Below, piece after piece: positions 23,744 through 35,230 of a DNA stretch of 64,000 nucleotides. The number at the start of each line of letters is the position of its first letter. Position 1 is the first letter of the stretch. Below the pieces are notes generated by a model. That model searched no databases. It was not told the origin of the DNA and worked only from the letters and a program-made list of their open reading frames with translations. The stretch is from Rhynchospora pubera (taxonomy: Eukaryota; Streptophyta; Magnoliopsida; Poales; Cyperaceae). The stretch is from positions 197,695,902 to 197,759,901 of the forward strand of contig CM051459.1 in assembly GCA_028095005.1 (NCBI GenBank), read 5' to 3'. A program made the translations under genes and the position numbers.

Positions 23744-23822
23744 TAGATGCAACCGTGTAATCCGAATTATATTCTAAATGGTAATTTTAAGTCGGCTTAT
23801 CACTACAACAAAAAAGATTATT

Positions 23823-24400
23823 AGTACCGGCTCATTAGTACCGGTTTTTAAGAAAACCGGTACTAATAATAAATCATGGCATTTTCGTAATTGTCAGATA
23901 TATTATTTAGTACCGGTTTTTTTAAAAAACCGGTACTAAAAATCGTCTAAAAAAAAAAAACGTTTTTATTTTAGTACCGGTTTTTTATAAAAAACCGGTA
24001 CTAATTAATTGATTTTTAGTACCGGTTTTTTATAAAAAACCGGTACTAAAGGTTTGAATTTATTAAAAAAACCGTTATATTTTTAGTACCGGTTTTTTAT
24101 AAAAAACCGGTACTAAAAATCAATTAATTACTGCCGGTTTTTTATAAAAAACCGGTACTAAATATTTAAATAATAAAAAAAAAACCGTTATATTTTTAGT
24201 ACCGGTTTTTTATAAAAAACCGGTACTAATTAATTGATTTTTAGTACCGGTTTTTGATAAAAAACCGGTACTAAAAATATAAAGAATAAAAAAAACCGTT
24301 ATATTTTTAGTACCGGTTTTTTATAAAAAACCGGTACTAATTAATTGATTTTTAGTACCGGTTTTTTATAAAAAACCGGTACTAAAAATATAACGGTTTT
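23823..24400. repeat. CACTA left sub-terminal hairpin array
   Basis: About nine inverted-repeat units of about 34 bp, each reading TAGTACCGG, a T-run, a short AT centre, an A-run, then CCGGTACTA, separated by A/T-rich spacers with recurring accgttatattt. In CACTA elements such motifs are transposase-binding sites; each unit is also a near-perfect hairpin. Confidence 0.9.
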
Positions 24401-24693
24401 TTTTTTATTTTTAAGCGATTTTCAAATAAAAGATATGAAATTTTCAATTTTGAATCCAGAATAGAGAGATGCATTTTGAAACGAATTTTCAAACACGCAG
24501 TAAACTTACCATTAATTGCAGGTGCATTTCTTTAGGAATATCCCATTCAAAACAATTCAGTTTTCTGAAAAAAAGGGAACGGTCTTCCAATTAATTGCAG
24601 TATCCCATAATTAGCGCCTTCTGCCAACAACGATATTCCCAATTTAATTGCAGGTGCATTTTCCGTACCGGGTATTTAAAACAGAGGGACCAA

Positions 24694-24948
24694 CGACATA
24701 CTCGAAGAACTTTCTGTTATCTTCTCCTCATATCTCTGTTCATATCTCTATCTAATGCTTCCATTGTAGAAGACACATGCAAGAATGTCTCATCTTCAAA
24801 TCCCGACATTGTGTACGATTTTTGCGTTAGCTCCTTCAAGTCCTACAATGCTACCTCTCAAGCAGCTGATCAACGCACTCTTGCTATAATAGCCTCTCGC
24901 TTGGCAAATTCAACCGCCGCTAAGACCAGGAACGCATCCAAGTGTTGA
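24694..24948 (+). pseudogene. PMEI-like inhibitor gene, N-terminal half (captured in CACTA)
   Basis: The frame reads a hydrophobic signal-like segment (YLLLISLFISLSNA), then VEDTCKNVSSSNPDIVYDFC with the paired cysteines of the plant invertase/pectin-methylesterase-inhibitor N-terminal hairpin, then QAADQRTLAIIASRLANS, matching the start of the four-helix bundle. It stops at 24946-24948 after about 60 domain residues; the family domain is about 150 residues. There is no ATG in frame close to the signal segment, so the original start is missing or mutated. A TATTTAAA-like motif near 24672 suggests that promoter sequence was captured too. The C-terminal half is at 29052-29221. Confidence 0.8.
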
Positions 24949-25151
24949 TGGAAGCAGAAAAAAACCAGCCAAGAAAAAACCGGCTCGATTTGTGCATGGA
25001 GGTACCTTTTTAGACATAATGACAATGTATGAAATAGCATTGTTTCGTATCTCTGCAGTGTAAATTACTGAGAAAATTTTTGGACATTAACAATTATACC
25101 ATGCATGTTGTTGTCTGCATAATCCGCAAGCCAATTTCTCCTTAAACATCA

Positions 25152-28100
25152 CTAGGTGGGAAAGCGCGGCTTCGCCGCGCCATAGTGAATTTTTGATAAT
25201 TAACAAATGATATTTTGGTTGACTTATCTAAATTTGTTTTTAAGGATGACTTCAATTATTTTTTATATTGAGAATTTTGTAATTTTTTTCTTTCAATTTT
25301 CTTAATCTATTAACACTTTTAGAGGCATAATCTAGTTATGTTCCAAATAAGATGACAAATATAGAGAAAAGGTATAGAAACTATGATTCAGGCTATTGCT
25401 AATTCGATGAGTCGAAGAATTGATATTGAAGGTTAGTAAGCATAGAATTTTGTTGTGTTTCTAGAATTTATACAATAATAAATAATCTTTTATTGCTTTT
25501 AAAGAAATAGGTAATGACATATACAATTTTTGCGCAAATGATTTCAATCCAAATGAAGGCATAATTATTAAAAAATTATTAAAAAAATTAGCATGCACTC
25601 CATCTACATATGATCAATTTGAAATTACCATCTACTTCATCAGAAATTAAAAGGCACTATTCTAAATTTATAGTAGAAACTCTTTCAAAAGTACATTACT
25701 GATAGAATTACCTAATTATATTTTCACTTGAAAAATGATGGATCTTCTATATCATATGCTCATAAAATTTTGTTTACTGCCTTTTTGGAAGAGATGATGC
25801 TCCAGTAACTCACCTGAAAAAAATAATGCAATAAGATGATAAAGGTGAAAAAGGTGAAACTATACTCTTGTCATGATGAACTTGGGGATTTAAAGATCAA
25901 TTAATTGGAGTCCTCATAAGACATGGTAAATAATGCTGAAGTGATTTAAAAATATGAAGCAAGTTTCACTTTTCATAATCAAATAAACATGGCAAATCCA
26001 TACATGAGTGACAATAGCAAAAGTCAGACAATCAGCTTAATTTGTGGCCATTTAAAATTATTAGAATGAAATACAAACGATAGCTTCCAGTTAGATAGGT
26101 TGATATAGAAAGAGCTATCTCAGGCCGCTTGTTCAATCCTAATTACTGGTACAATACATCGTGCTTGGATGTTTCTAATTGTCTTTGGAACGTGAGAACT
26201 TGAGGTAATGTTAGAATATATGTGGCAGTAACAGCAAAAGAAGACAGGACCACGCTAAAAATTGGTTTTGGTATAAATAAATATTGACAATAAAATTCAC
26301 CATCTTGTTACATCTCAAACATGTGAATATGTACACAGAAATTGCTATGAAAACTTTAAATAAATGAATATACATTATCTTGGTCTAAGGTCATTCGTTA
26401 GCAAAAGATCCTGTAAAACATTTCTGATTCAGGGCCAGACTCACTTCAGGTCAATTCTGGACTCACTTTGGAAACATGTATTAAATACAAGAAAATCATT
26501 TGATGATTGCATAATAGTCTCATGTTTAATTTAATGAAAAATATTCATTTTTACATGCCATGTCTCTGTGCATTGATTTAACAGTGATTAGCACATGTGA
26601 TAACCAAATTAAACCATATAATTTGTCATGTTCAATCATATTCATACCTGCATGTGCCGCACCATCTCCATCATCTTTTTCCAAGCACGTTGTTGTTACT
26701 GCCACAATAAAAAAATATGCTAAATTATCTTAAAATTATTGTAAACATGGTCTACATTTAAAAAAAATTGTCAAGTGATTATCTAAACTGTTAACTGCAG
26801 TACTGAAATTTTCAATGCAGAAAACAATATACTGAGGTATTTACATGAACCTATTGTTCCTCAATAGAAGATTCCCAGCAGTTCAGTGTTCCAGATAAAA
26901 AAAAAAACCCCAAGCTTTTAATGATGGTTCAAAGCTTATATTAACATTTGGTAACTGGACAAAGTTCAATTCCAGTGTTGAGGAACAATAGAAGAATAGA
27001 AAATGTAAATAGAAGTTGCCACTGTTAAGCCGTTCACATATTTCTTCGTACAACAATTTTGTTAGTGTATAAATAGCTTATAACTGCTAAAAAAACTGTT
27101 GATGAGCAATATCAGTTAATTTACCTCATATATCAATTACCGTCATGTAATATGAAAGATAATTATTTAACATAATTTTTCTTATTGACCCTTATACCCT
27201 CACTCTCTGTACATTTTGCTTGTATCAGTATTATTTCTATGTAACAACATTCTTCTTTTCATAAATATCTGCAGACCAATCATTCAACATGGTACAATAA
27301 GAAAAGATGTCTTCTCAGTAAGTGAATAATTAAAATAATTAGTATCATAGAATATTATTTTTAAGGGAAAAACAAAAATAGGCTGAACATGATGTATAGT
27401 GGGGATATCAATATCACAGAAGGTTTTACCATTTAGTATGTAGCCAAGGAAACAACAATGAGGGCACAAAGATCACTTTTATTATAAAGTTCTTCAAATT
27501 AGTAATTTCAATATTACTATTGAAGAATATTCTAAACATGTTTATGATGCATTAAAGGACAATGAAAAGGTCTTCGAACATAATTGAAATATGCTTCTCT
27601 CTATAAAAATTACCTGGAAAGTTAAAAAAAATTGCAATAGTTGCCAGCCTGTGATGGTGCTTAGGCACTAAAATTTGACCAGACTATTTTCTCATGGAGA
27701 TCAATTATAACTATATTTTAGCAATTGTATTATTAAAACAAAAAACAGTAAGAAGTGGATCTAACCTAGTGGGTTGTTAAGGAAGGCCGTCTGAATTGTC
27801 CACCTTTCTCTACCAAGCAATTCATAAGCTTACTTATCTGCTCTTCCATGCTTTTTGTCTTTAATCCAACTGCCTAAAAATTTTTCATATCAAACTATTA
27901 ATGTTAATTCAAATTAGAGGTGCAAGAGGAATATTTAAAAAAACTTACAAACAAAAAACAATCTTCAATTCGAATTTTGACGATCATATTCAAAGAAATG
28001 AAAAATTAACCTTAAAATGAGTACCAGTAAACATCATCTATAAGAGATGATGATTAAATATTCATTGATGTAGTCTGCAAGTGCAATATTATTTAAATAA

Positions 28101-28794
28101 GATTTCGGTCAATCCAAATTTGTTATGGTAGCAAAATGCCAAAATAGAAAGAAGTAAAATAACTTGAAATCACACATGTTGCAGTAACAAATAGAGTTGA
28201 ATATTTAATCGCTTGAAGGAGTGGTCCTCGTATTCATTTTTCATATGGAAGCCATGGGGAGATTAACGGGGTTGGAAAGAGGTCAAGGAAGGAGATTAGG
28301 TTAAGAAATCCTTGCTTGTTTGAGTGCCATCGAGGCGGCAGCGGCTATCGATCAGATCCTCGTCCTCCTTTGAATTCCCCTCAGGAAGCGCCACCGAGCA
28401 GACCGGCGTGGCTTCGTCGGCAGTCGCAGCTTACAATTACATCAAACTGAGATTCGTTATTGGTGAGTCGGGCCCCTTTTTCTTACGTACCATCTCTGCC
28501 GTTTGCAACCACGCAAGGTAACGGAGGGAGGAGGTGTCGATCAGAGGAGGGTAGGAGCTTGGGCACAAACAAATGGAGAGGGGGAATTGAGATGTTGAGG
28601 AGGTAGAGGCACACACCAGGTCAAAAGCAAAAGGGAGGTGGTGTCTGCGTCTGCGTGAGGTCGGAAAGAAAGAGGAAAAAAGAAAGGCAAATCAGATCTG
28701 ATCGCGAAAACATGCGGACGGTTGTGATGGCGTGTCGCGCATCCAGCAAAAAAACGGTCATCGGACACCCACGGGTTTTAATTAATACTATAGA
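25152..28794 (-). mobile_element. Non-autonomous Helitron 2, nested in the CACTA cargo
   Basis: On the minus strand the 5' end is A|TCTATAGTATTAATTAAAAC at 28794 and the 3' end is CTAG|T at 25152, preceded by a strong GC hairpin (25180-25164). No Rep/helicase frame. Near its 5' end, around 28.32-28.47 kb on the plus strand, is a GC-richer exon-like stretch ending at a GTGAGT donor (FPSGSATEQTGVASSAV...), perhaps captured host sequence; I do not recognise it. The element separates the two halves of the PMEI gene. Confidence 0.88.
25164..25180 (-). terminator. Helitron 2 3'-terminal hairpin
   Basis: GCGCGGC, loop TTC, GCCGCGC, a perfect 7-bp stem 8 nt from the CTAG end. Helitron transfer-end signal, not a transcription terminator. 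Confidence 0.9.
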
Positions 28795-28956
28795 TGCTTC
28801 ATAAATTGACGTTGGTAACAAGTATAACATAATCATAATGACCAAGAAATGTTGCATCACTAAATCTCTTTTCTTTTTTCCCCCATTTATTTTATTTTAT
28901 TATTATTTACTTATCAAAATTACTTAGTAACCAAGAGTACGCGCGACGCGGGATGA

Positions 28957-29101
28957 GGGGTGCGCAGTGCGGAACAGGCAATAGTAATCTGCAAGTGTTG
29001 ATGAAGTATGGTGTATTAATTGACAATATACCATTTCTTTCAAAATAACAGGTGTATTCACTTGCGATAGATGATCTGCACACTGCGGAACAGGCAATAG
29101 A
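28957..29101. repeat. Partial duplication at the PMEI 3' part
   Basis: gcggaacaggcaatag occurs near 28969 (preceded by tgcgcagt) and near 29085 (preceded by tgcacact). The second copy lies inside the PMEI frame; the first is in the noncoding stretch before it, suggesting a local duplication during or after capture. Confidence 0.7.
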
Positions 29102-29221
29102 AGCTCAACGAGATACGGATGCACAAGTATTTCTGAGCGCAGCATTAAATGCATCAAGTGATTGCGAGGATGCATTTGGCGAGGCAAAGGATGCATGTCC
29201 TCTGGAGAAAGAACAGATTTA
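29052..29221 (+). pseudogene. PMEI-like inhibitor gene, C-terminal half
   Basis: After a TAACAG acceptor-like sequence the frame reads VYSLAIDDLHTAEQAIEAQ, then DAQVFLSAALNASSDCEDAF and ends at TAA. This matches the last helices of PMEI-domain proteins (pattern Y..A.DDL..A...L......A...LSAAL....C.D.F), including the final conserved cysteine. The stretch that should hold the third conserved cysteine before YSLAID is missing or unrecognisable. Orientation and order agree with the N-terminal half at 24694-24948. Confidence 0.8.
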
Positions 29222-29246
29222 ATTTTTTTTTTTAAAAAAAAAAATT

Positions 29247-29790
29247 AGTACCGGTTTTTTATAAAAAACCGGTACTAATTTTAAAATTTTCGGTTTTTTT
29301 TTATTAATTTTAATTAAATAAAATTTACAGATTTAAATTAATTAATTTAGTACCGGTTTTTTATAAAAAACCGGTATTAAATTAATTTAATTTTCGGTTT
29401 TTTTTTTTAATTTAATTAATTTATTAATTTATTAAATGATTTTTTAATTTAAATTGATTTAATTTAGTACCGGTTTTTTATAAAAAACCGGTACTAAATG
29501 AATTTAATTTTCGGTTTTTTTAATTTAATTGATTAAATAATTAATTAAATGATTTCTTAATTTAAATTAATTAACGATTTTTCGGTTTTTTTATGTAGTA
29601 CCGGTTTTTTTATAAAAAACCGGTACTAAATGAATTAATTTTAGTACCGGTTTTTTATAAAAAACCGGTACTAATATGGTTTATTTCATCATTTGCTACC
29701 GGCTCATTAGTACCGGTTTTTTGTTGCTGTTAGTACCCCCTATTATTAGTACCGCTGCAAAACCGGTACTAATGATAGGAAAAAAACCGG
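29247..29790. repeat. CACTA right sub-terminal hairpin array
   Basis: Five full TAGTACCGG...CCGGTACTA hairpin units (about 29247, 29349, 29466, 29597 and 29643) plus partial ones up to the terminus, with spacers containing a recurring ttttcggtttttt. Counterpart of the left array. Confidence 0.9.
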
Positions 29791-29819
29791 TACTATTAAT
29801 TTTATTTGGCGTAGTGTAT

Positions 29820-30633
29820 CCTGATGTATGTATATATATACTGGAACTGGAGCCCTGATTTGATTTCCAAGACTTTGGTAATTATGTTGATTGATAACAG
29901 ATCGTATGTCTAAAAGTGAAAAATATACTTCTTTTTCTTTTCTTCATTGTATGAATCATTAATTGTGGTTTTGTATCCGTTCATCAATTAACGATTTATG
30001 TGATTTTATTGATTCTCCTAATTTTAACTGGTTTTAGGAATGATTTTCCCGCCTGCTGCATTATTTTAAATTCCTATGCCGTGATTTAATTATGTTTTTT
30101 CGTTGCGCACAAGAATGTTGTAGGTGCCCTTAATTGGCTACCAAATAACACGTAAATCACATCAAATTGGTTGAGTAATGTTTTACTTTTTTGTTTTTCA
30201 ATTAGCTAGTTGTCGAACCAAGTACAGGAAAGAAAAACGAAAATTTTAAACAAGGGAAATGTTGACCCAAAATGTTGATATGTATTTTGAGTAATGTAAA
30301 AGAAATTATGGCCTTTGAAGTTATTAATGTATTATACTTATACAGTTGAATATTTAAAATTGTTGTGAAACAATAATGAGATATAATTATAGAATAGTAG
30401 AGTGAGGTGGCAGGCAATAGGCGGGATATAATTATAGTTATCAAAATAATATAGTATTATTTTATTTATAAATAAATACAGTTAATATATGCGTGCCGGT
30501 GCCTTTGATATTTCGGTTCTGATTAAATGAAAGCCGCACCAAACAATAAAACAATCCATCGTATCTATTTAGTGTATGCAATTTAAAATAAATAAGGCTT
30601 AATTTTTTTTCTATGCTCCAAACTCTTCTCTAT
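29820..30633. other. AT-rich intergenic DNA
   Basis: Continues the locus right of the CACTA element. No gene, repeat or splice pattern could be supported. Confidence 0.5.
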
Positions 30634-30793
30634 GGGTGCGTTTGGATAGGTGTGGGAAGAAAGGAAGAAGGGAAGAAGTGGGAAAAAGTATTGGAAAGTG
30701 TGTAACTTTGTGAAGAGTTTGGATTGTTTATAATTTTTTTTCTTCTTCTTCTTTCTTCTTCTTCTTCTTTCTTCCAACGATCCAAACGCACCC
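30634..30793. mobile_element. 160-bp Harbinger-like MITE
   Basis: Terminal inverted repeats GGGTGCGTTTGGAT / ATCCAAACGCACCC and a 3-bp target duplication TAT (30631-30633 and 30794-30796). The ends share the GYGTTTGG core with the PIF/Harbinger element at 55957-59179. The interior is purine-rich on one side and pyrimidine-rich on the other, so the whole can fold back. Confidence 0.85.
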
Positions 30794-31168
30794 TATTTGT
30801 TTACTTCTCCTTATACTCTTTTGTATATCTTATTTGCCACTAATTAAACTCTTCTAAATGAGTTCTTATTTATCCTTCAACTTAACCATATAGAATTAAC
30901 TATGATTATCTTTTAAGAAAATTAAAAATTAAGGAGAAATAAATTAGAATGACAAAAATACTCTAGATCATTTTTTTCCCCTAGTTTGTTACAAAATCGT
31001 TAATATCAAATTCATGGATCTCACATTTGTCACATACCCGGGTGGATACTAATAATTAATTCATTCATAAAGCCTCAATTTTAGTTTAGTTATCAGAAGA
31101 AGTATCATAACTTTTAGGAAAAAATGGGTGTATACCCCTCTAATTTTTTCTAATTAGAAATATACCCC

Positions 31169-32879
31169 TGATCGAGGTGTAAACCAGGGTCAAACAAATT
31201 AACCTTGTACTCGACTAGTCGTTTATAGCAAAGTAAAGGTGTCGATCCCACAGAGATGGGTATGATTACTATTCTTATTGGTTCGTTAAATCTAGACAGT
31301 AAAAGTTTAGAAAGGTTTTTGAGTCACAAATAGAATAAATGAAAGATAAATTAAGGAATGCAATTGTGAATATGAAAATAATTCAAAACAATGCGAGTAA
31401 ATATTTTTGGGGTTTTCTAACAGTTTAATATATGATGCTAAAAGTGCCTTAGGGTTCGATTTCACTTAGGTTTGGTCACAGGGTTGCGAAACATACCACT
31501 TTCGTGTCTCTGTTTCACTAATCCGGTCCGGATCGTGGCCAATCCGGTCCGGATTCCACTGCGTGAATGCTGTGATTTACTCAATTGCTGATTTATTCAA
31601 GTCAAGGGTCCATCTAGCCATACCTAAACTCCCTAACCCTTTGCTGTCACTTATGGGTACGGTATTTGGTATAGAACCTAGTGTTAACCCTCATCGAATG
31701 CATTGCACCCTCAACTTTCGTTTGCCGGTGGACCTATTCGAGTTTACAATTGGTTTTCTGCGAGATATCTAACTTAGACTTTCGCCTAATTAGAAGTGTT
31801 TACTTTTGGTTACTAACTGGTCGACTTTCGCCATTGACCTACCTCGAAATACTAGTGAATGGTTCAGTTATTATAATGAGTTGATGTCTCAAACAAGTGC
31901 GGCCGTACACAAGCAGAGCAACACAAGTAATAATAAACACAAAACACAAGCAATCAATAAAACTCCCAAAGGTAATTGACTTCTTCCATCAACCAAAAGA
32001 GTAAATCAAGCAATCCAAACCCTAAGCTACATCTACCCCTAAAGCATTAAAAGTTTAGCCTAACATAACTTCAAACAACAAGCAAATAGCAAGAGATAAA
32101 GTCATACAAGCCATAGAAACAGAATTTAGAGAGAAAGTATGAGAAAAACAACAAATATCCAAGTTTTTAAGTTGTAAACCGCTGCCGTCGCGCTAGAGAA
32201 CACCTTAAGACCTTGAGAACTCGTTGCCACAGCAAAGCCAAGCTCCAAAACGTGCCTAGCCTCTGCCCTAGTCGCCCAAAGAAGAGAGAAAAGCACCCTC
32301 AAACCCTAGATCTGCTGCTGGAGAGAGAGAAAGAAAGTTGTGGAATGAGGAATGATATCTTTCCAAAGATGGAGCACGCCTAAAATGCCTCCCCTGCCTG
32401 CCTGGACGTCCAGCTACCTTCCCTCAATCACACACACAAAATTACCTCCCTTTCCATAAAAGAAATCGCCTTTAATTTCTGATCAGAACCTTCTTTATAT
32501 GGCAATCCGGACCGGACATGATGCAATCCGGACCGGATTAGAGCCACTGGATTGAGTTTACATAAGGATCGGGTCCGGATTAGGAGGAATCCGGGCTGGA
32601 TTGTAGAGGTTGAGTGAGATAGGCTGTGGAGTGGTTGGCTTTGTGCGTAGGCGGTGCATCGGGCTGAGTCGAGACTTGACCTAAGCTAGGAATGAGTCGT
32701 CTAGCTATCCAATTCATTGCTTCTTTGCTGTTTTCTTCGAGTTCCTATAAAAATAAAACAAAACGCAACGGCAGTGCCAAATCTGGCAAACAAAAGCGAA
32801 AAACAAGATAAAATCACAGTTTTAGTTATAATTTCGATGTGAAGTCTGGTCAAAATATCGATATAAATATGAGATATCA
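31169..32879. mobile_element. Solo LTR, family B, copy 1
   Basis: 1711 bp with TG...CA ends (TGATCGAGG ... GATATCA) and target duplication ACCCC (31164-31168 and 32880-32884). It has no coding region. Two other copies are at 33115-34834 (inverted) and 47669-49382. Each has its own 5-bp duplication and identical termini, as expected of solo LTRs left by LTR-LTR recombination. It carries CGGWCCG-core dyads at 31520-31534, 31541-31555, 32504-32518 and 32525-32539. Confidence 0.88.
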
Positions 32880-33114
32880 ACCCCTCTATTATTTGAAATT
32901 AAATATTTATCCCTCAAATCATGTTACTCCTAAATATTTACCCTTATCAATATATCCAACAAATAATTTCACTTCTAAAAACAAATTTATAACGGTAAGA
33001 CCAAAATACCCCCATCTCCCAACCTCTATTTCTGTCTACCTCACTCTAGCCATGGTAATTTTTACTTGCATTTGGAAGTCTACAATACCTACGATCATCC
33101 GATAGATAAACCAT

Positions 33115-34834
33115 TGATATCTCATATTTATACTGATATTTTGGCCAGACTTTACATCGAAATTGTGACTAAAACCGTGATATTATCTTGTTTTTCTGTT
33201 TGTTTGGCAAGATTGGATACTGCCGTGGAATTTAACTTGTCTTGTAGGAATTTGGTGGATCACGCATAATCATTGCATAAAATGGTAGATTTAAGAGAAT
33301 CAAATGGATAAATAGAAGCAATAGCATTGTAGAACTCATTGTAAGCTTTCCGTCAATCTTTGAATCACCTCAATCGGAGCCCGGATGAATAAATTATGCT
33401 CAAAATACTATTGATGCGCAATGCTGGCACAGGAATTCGGACCGAATTGCGTCACAGAAAATTACAGAGAAGCTAATTCGGACCGAATTGTCTGGAATTC
33501 GGTTCGAATTGCTATACACGGTAATGTTTTTGGCTGCGTCCTGAAGGCGTTTTCTCTATTAGGAAGGCTATTTTTCCGCCCAAAATGAAGGAAAATCACG
33601 TCCCAGCTATCCAGGAGAGGGGAGAGGAGTAATATAAGCATATTACATCTTTGGAAGAGCCATCTTTCATTCCACTTTTAACCTTTCTCCGTGAACCAGA
33701 TCTAAATCTGGTTTGGGGACAATTCCTCTTCTCTTGTGCGACTTGGACAGAGGTGCGAGGCCGGATGAGAGTTGTTCCTTGCTGCTACAACGAGTTCCGA
33801 AGATCTCAAGGTGTTCTCTAGTGCGACAGCAACAGTGGACAACCTTAGAAACTTGGCTATTTGTTGTATCAAACCAATTCTCTCTTTAATTTCTGAATTT
33901 ATGGCTCGTTTAAACTTATATACTTTTATTTGCATGTTTTTTATTAATATGTTAGGCTAAAAACTTGTTGCTTTAGGGATAGATGTAGCTTAGATTTAGG
34001 TTTTGCTTATTTTGTTGATGGACGAAGCTAATTACCCTCGGGATTTTTATTGAAATTGCTTGTGTTTGGACCGTTTACTACTTGTATTGCTCGACTTTTG
34101 TACGCGCGCATTTGTTGGGAACTTCTTTACATTATATTAATCGAGTCCTGTACTAGTATTTCGAGGTAGGTCAAAGGCGAAGGTCGACCAATTAATAACC
34201 AAAAGCGAACGTTTCTAGTTAGGCGAAAATCTAAGTAGATACCTCGTAGAAAACCATTGATAAACTCGAGTAAGTCCACCGAACAACGAAAGTTGGGGGT
34301 GAAATACACTCGATGAAGGTTGTTTAACACTAGATCCCATTCCAAATACCGTACCCAATAGGTGAAAGCGGAGGGTTAGGGAGTTAGGTTTGGTTAGATG
34401 GACCTTTGGCTTGAATAAATCATCAAAAGAGTAAACCACAACATTTACACAGTGGAATTCGGTTCGGAATTCGGACCGAATTAGCAAGGCTGAATACGAC
34501 AGTGCTAAGTCTTGCGACTCTATGGCCAGATCTAAGTGAAATCGAACCCTAAGGCACATTTATTATCATATTTCAAACCGTTAGAAAATCCCAAAAATAT
34601 TTATCTCAATTGTTTTGCATAATCTTTATTACTTGCGATTGCATTCTTTTATTTCTCTTTGATTTGTTCTATTTGTGACACCGATACTTTTCTAAATTTT
34701 TATTGTTTAGATTTAACGAAATAATAAGAATAATACTCATATCCATCTTTGTGGGTTCGACACCTTTACTCTACTACAAGCGACTAGTTGAGTACAAGGA
34801 TTATTTGTTTGACCTTGGTTCACACCCTCGATCA
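33115..34834. mobile_element. Solo LTR, family B, copy 2 (inverted)
   Basis: 1720 bp, reverse orientation relative to copy 1, target duplication ACCAT (33110-33114 and 34835-34839). More diverged from copies 1 and 3 than these are from each other. Its dyads have arms AATT rather than AATC: AATTCGGACCGAATT at 33434-33448, 33475-33489 and 34468-34482, and a TTC-core variant at 33496-33510. Confidence 0.88.
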
Positions 34835-35230
34835 ACCATATATAAACCTAATTAGAAAGCTTTGGTCTCCGCTGTTTTATTAATTTTTTTTCTAACGTAT
34901 CTCATGATTTATACCTCAAGTACCGTGTGGTACTTCCAAAGTGAAGTTTATTTAGGAATATTAACAATGGCTGTCAAGGATGTTTCGACTGAGAAGTATT
35001 ACCCACAAAACAAAAGCAAGGTGCTTAATTAACCGAATATGTAAACAAAGAAATTAAATAAAAAATGAATTATATATATGCATTATACTTGAAATATGAA
35101 ATGATAATTATAATTAGCATTTAGAAAAAAAAACACCTTCTGGATGTGTCGTCCTTATCCCTACCAAAAAGACAAATGAAGGATTCCTTTGTCAAATTTT
35201 CATTTATGTCCCATAATTCAAATTGAAAAC

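Larger units (their letters stand above)
23801..29816. mobile_element. CACTA transposon carrying a PMEI gene (Pack-CACTA)
   Basis: The left end starts CACTACAACAAAAAAG and the right end is the inverse of CACTACGCCAAATAAAA. Target duplication TAT lies at 23798-23800 and 29817-29819, the 3-bp size typical of CACTA (En/Spm) elements. Both sub-terminal regions are arrays of TAGTACCGG...CCGGTACTA hairpins. There is no transposase frame. The cargo is a split plant PMEI-like gene in plus orientation. Without the nested Helitron the element is about 2.4 kb. It begins 41 bp after the original AMT1 stop. Confidence 0.93.

Noticed and set aside
23823..24400. Regularly spaced palindromic repeats resembling a CRISPR array
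   Set aside because: The units are hairpins with related A/T spacers next to a CACTA terminus with a 3-bp duplication, in a plant nuclear genome. They are CACTA sub-terminal repeats.
28324..28521. 65-residue frame inside Helitron 2 as a gene
   Set aside because: It ends at a donor-like GTGAGT and may be a captured exon, but I cannot match it to a family or find partner exons.
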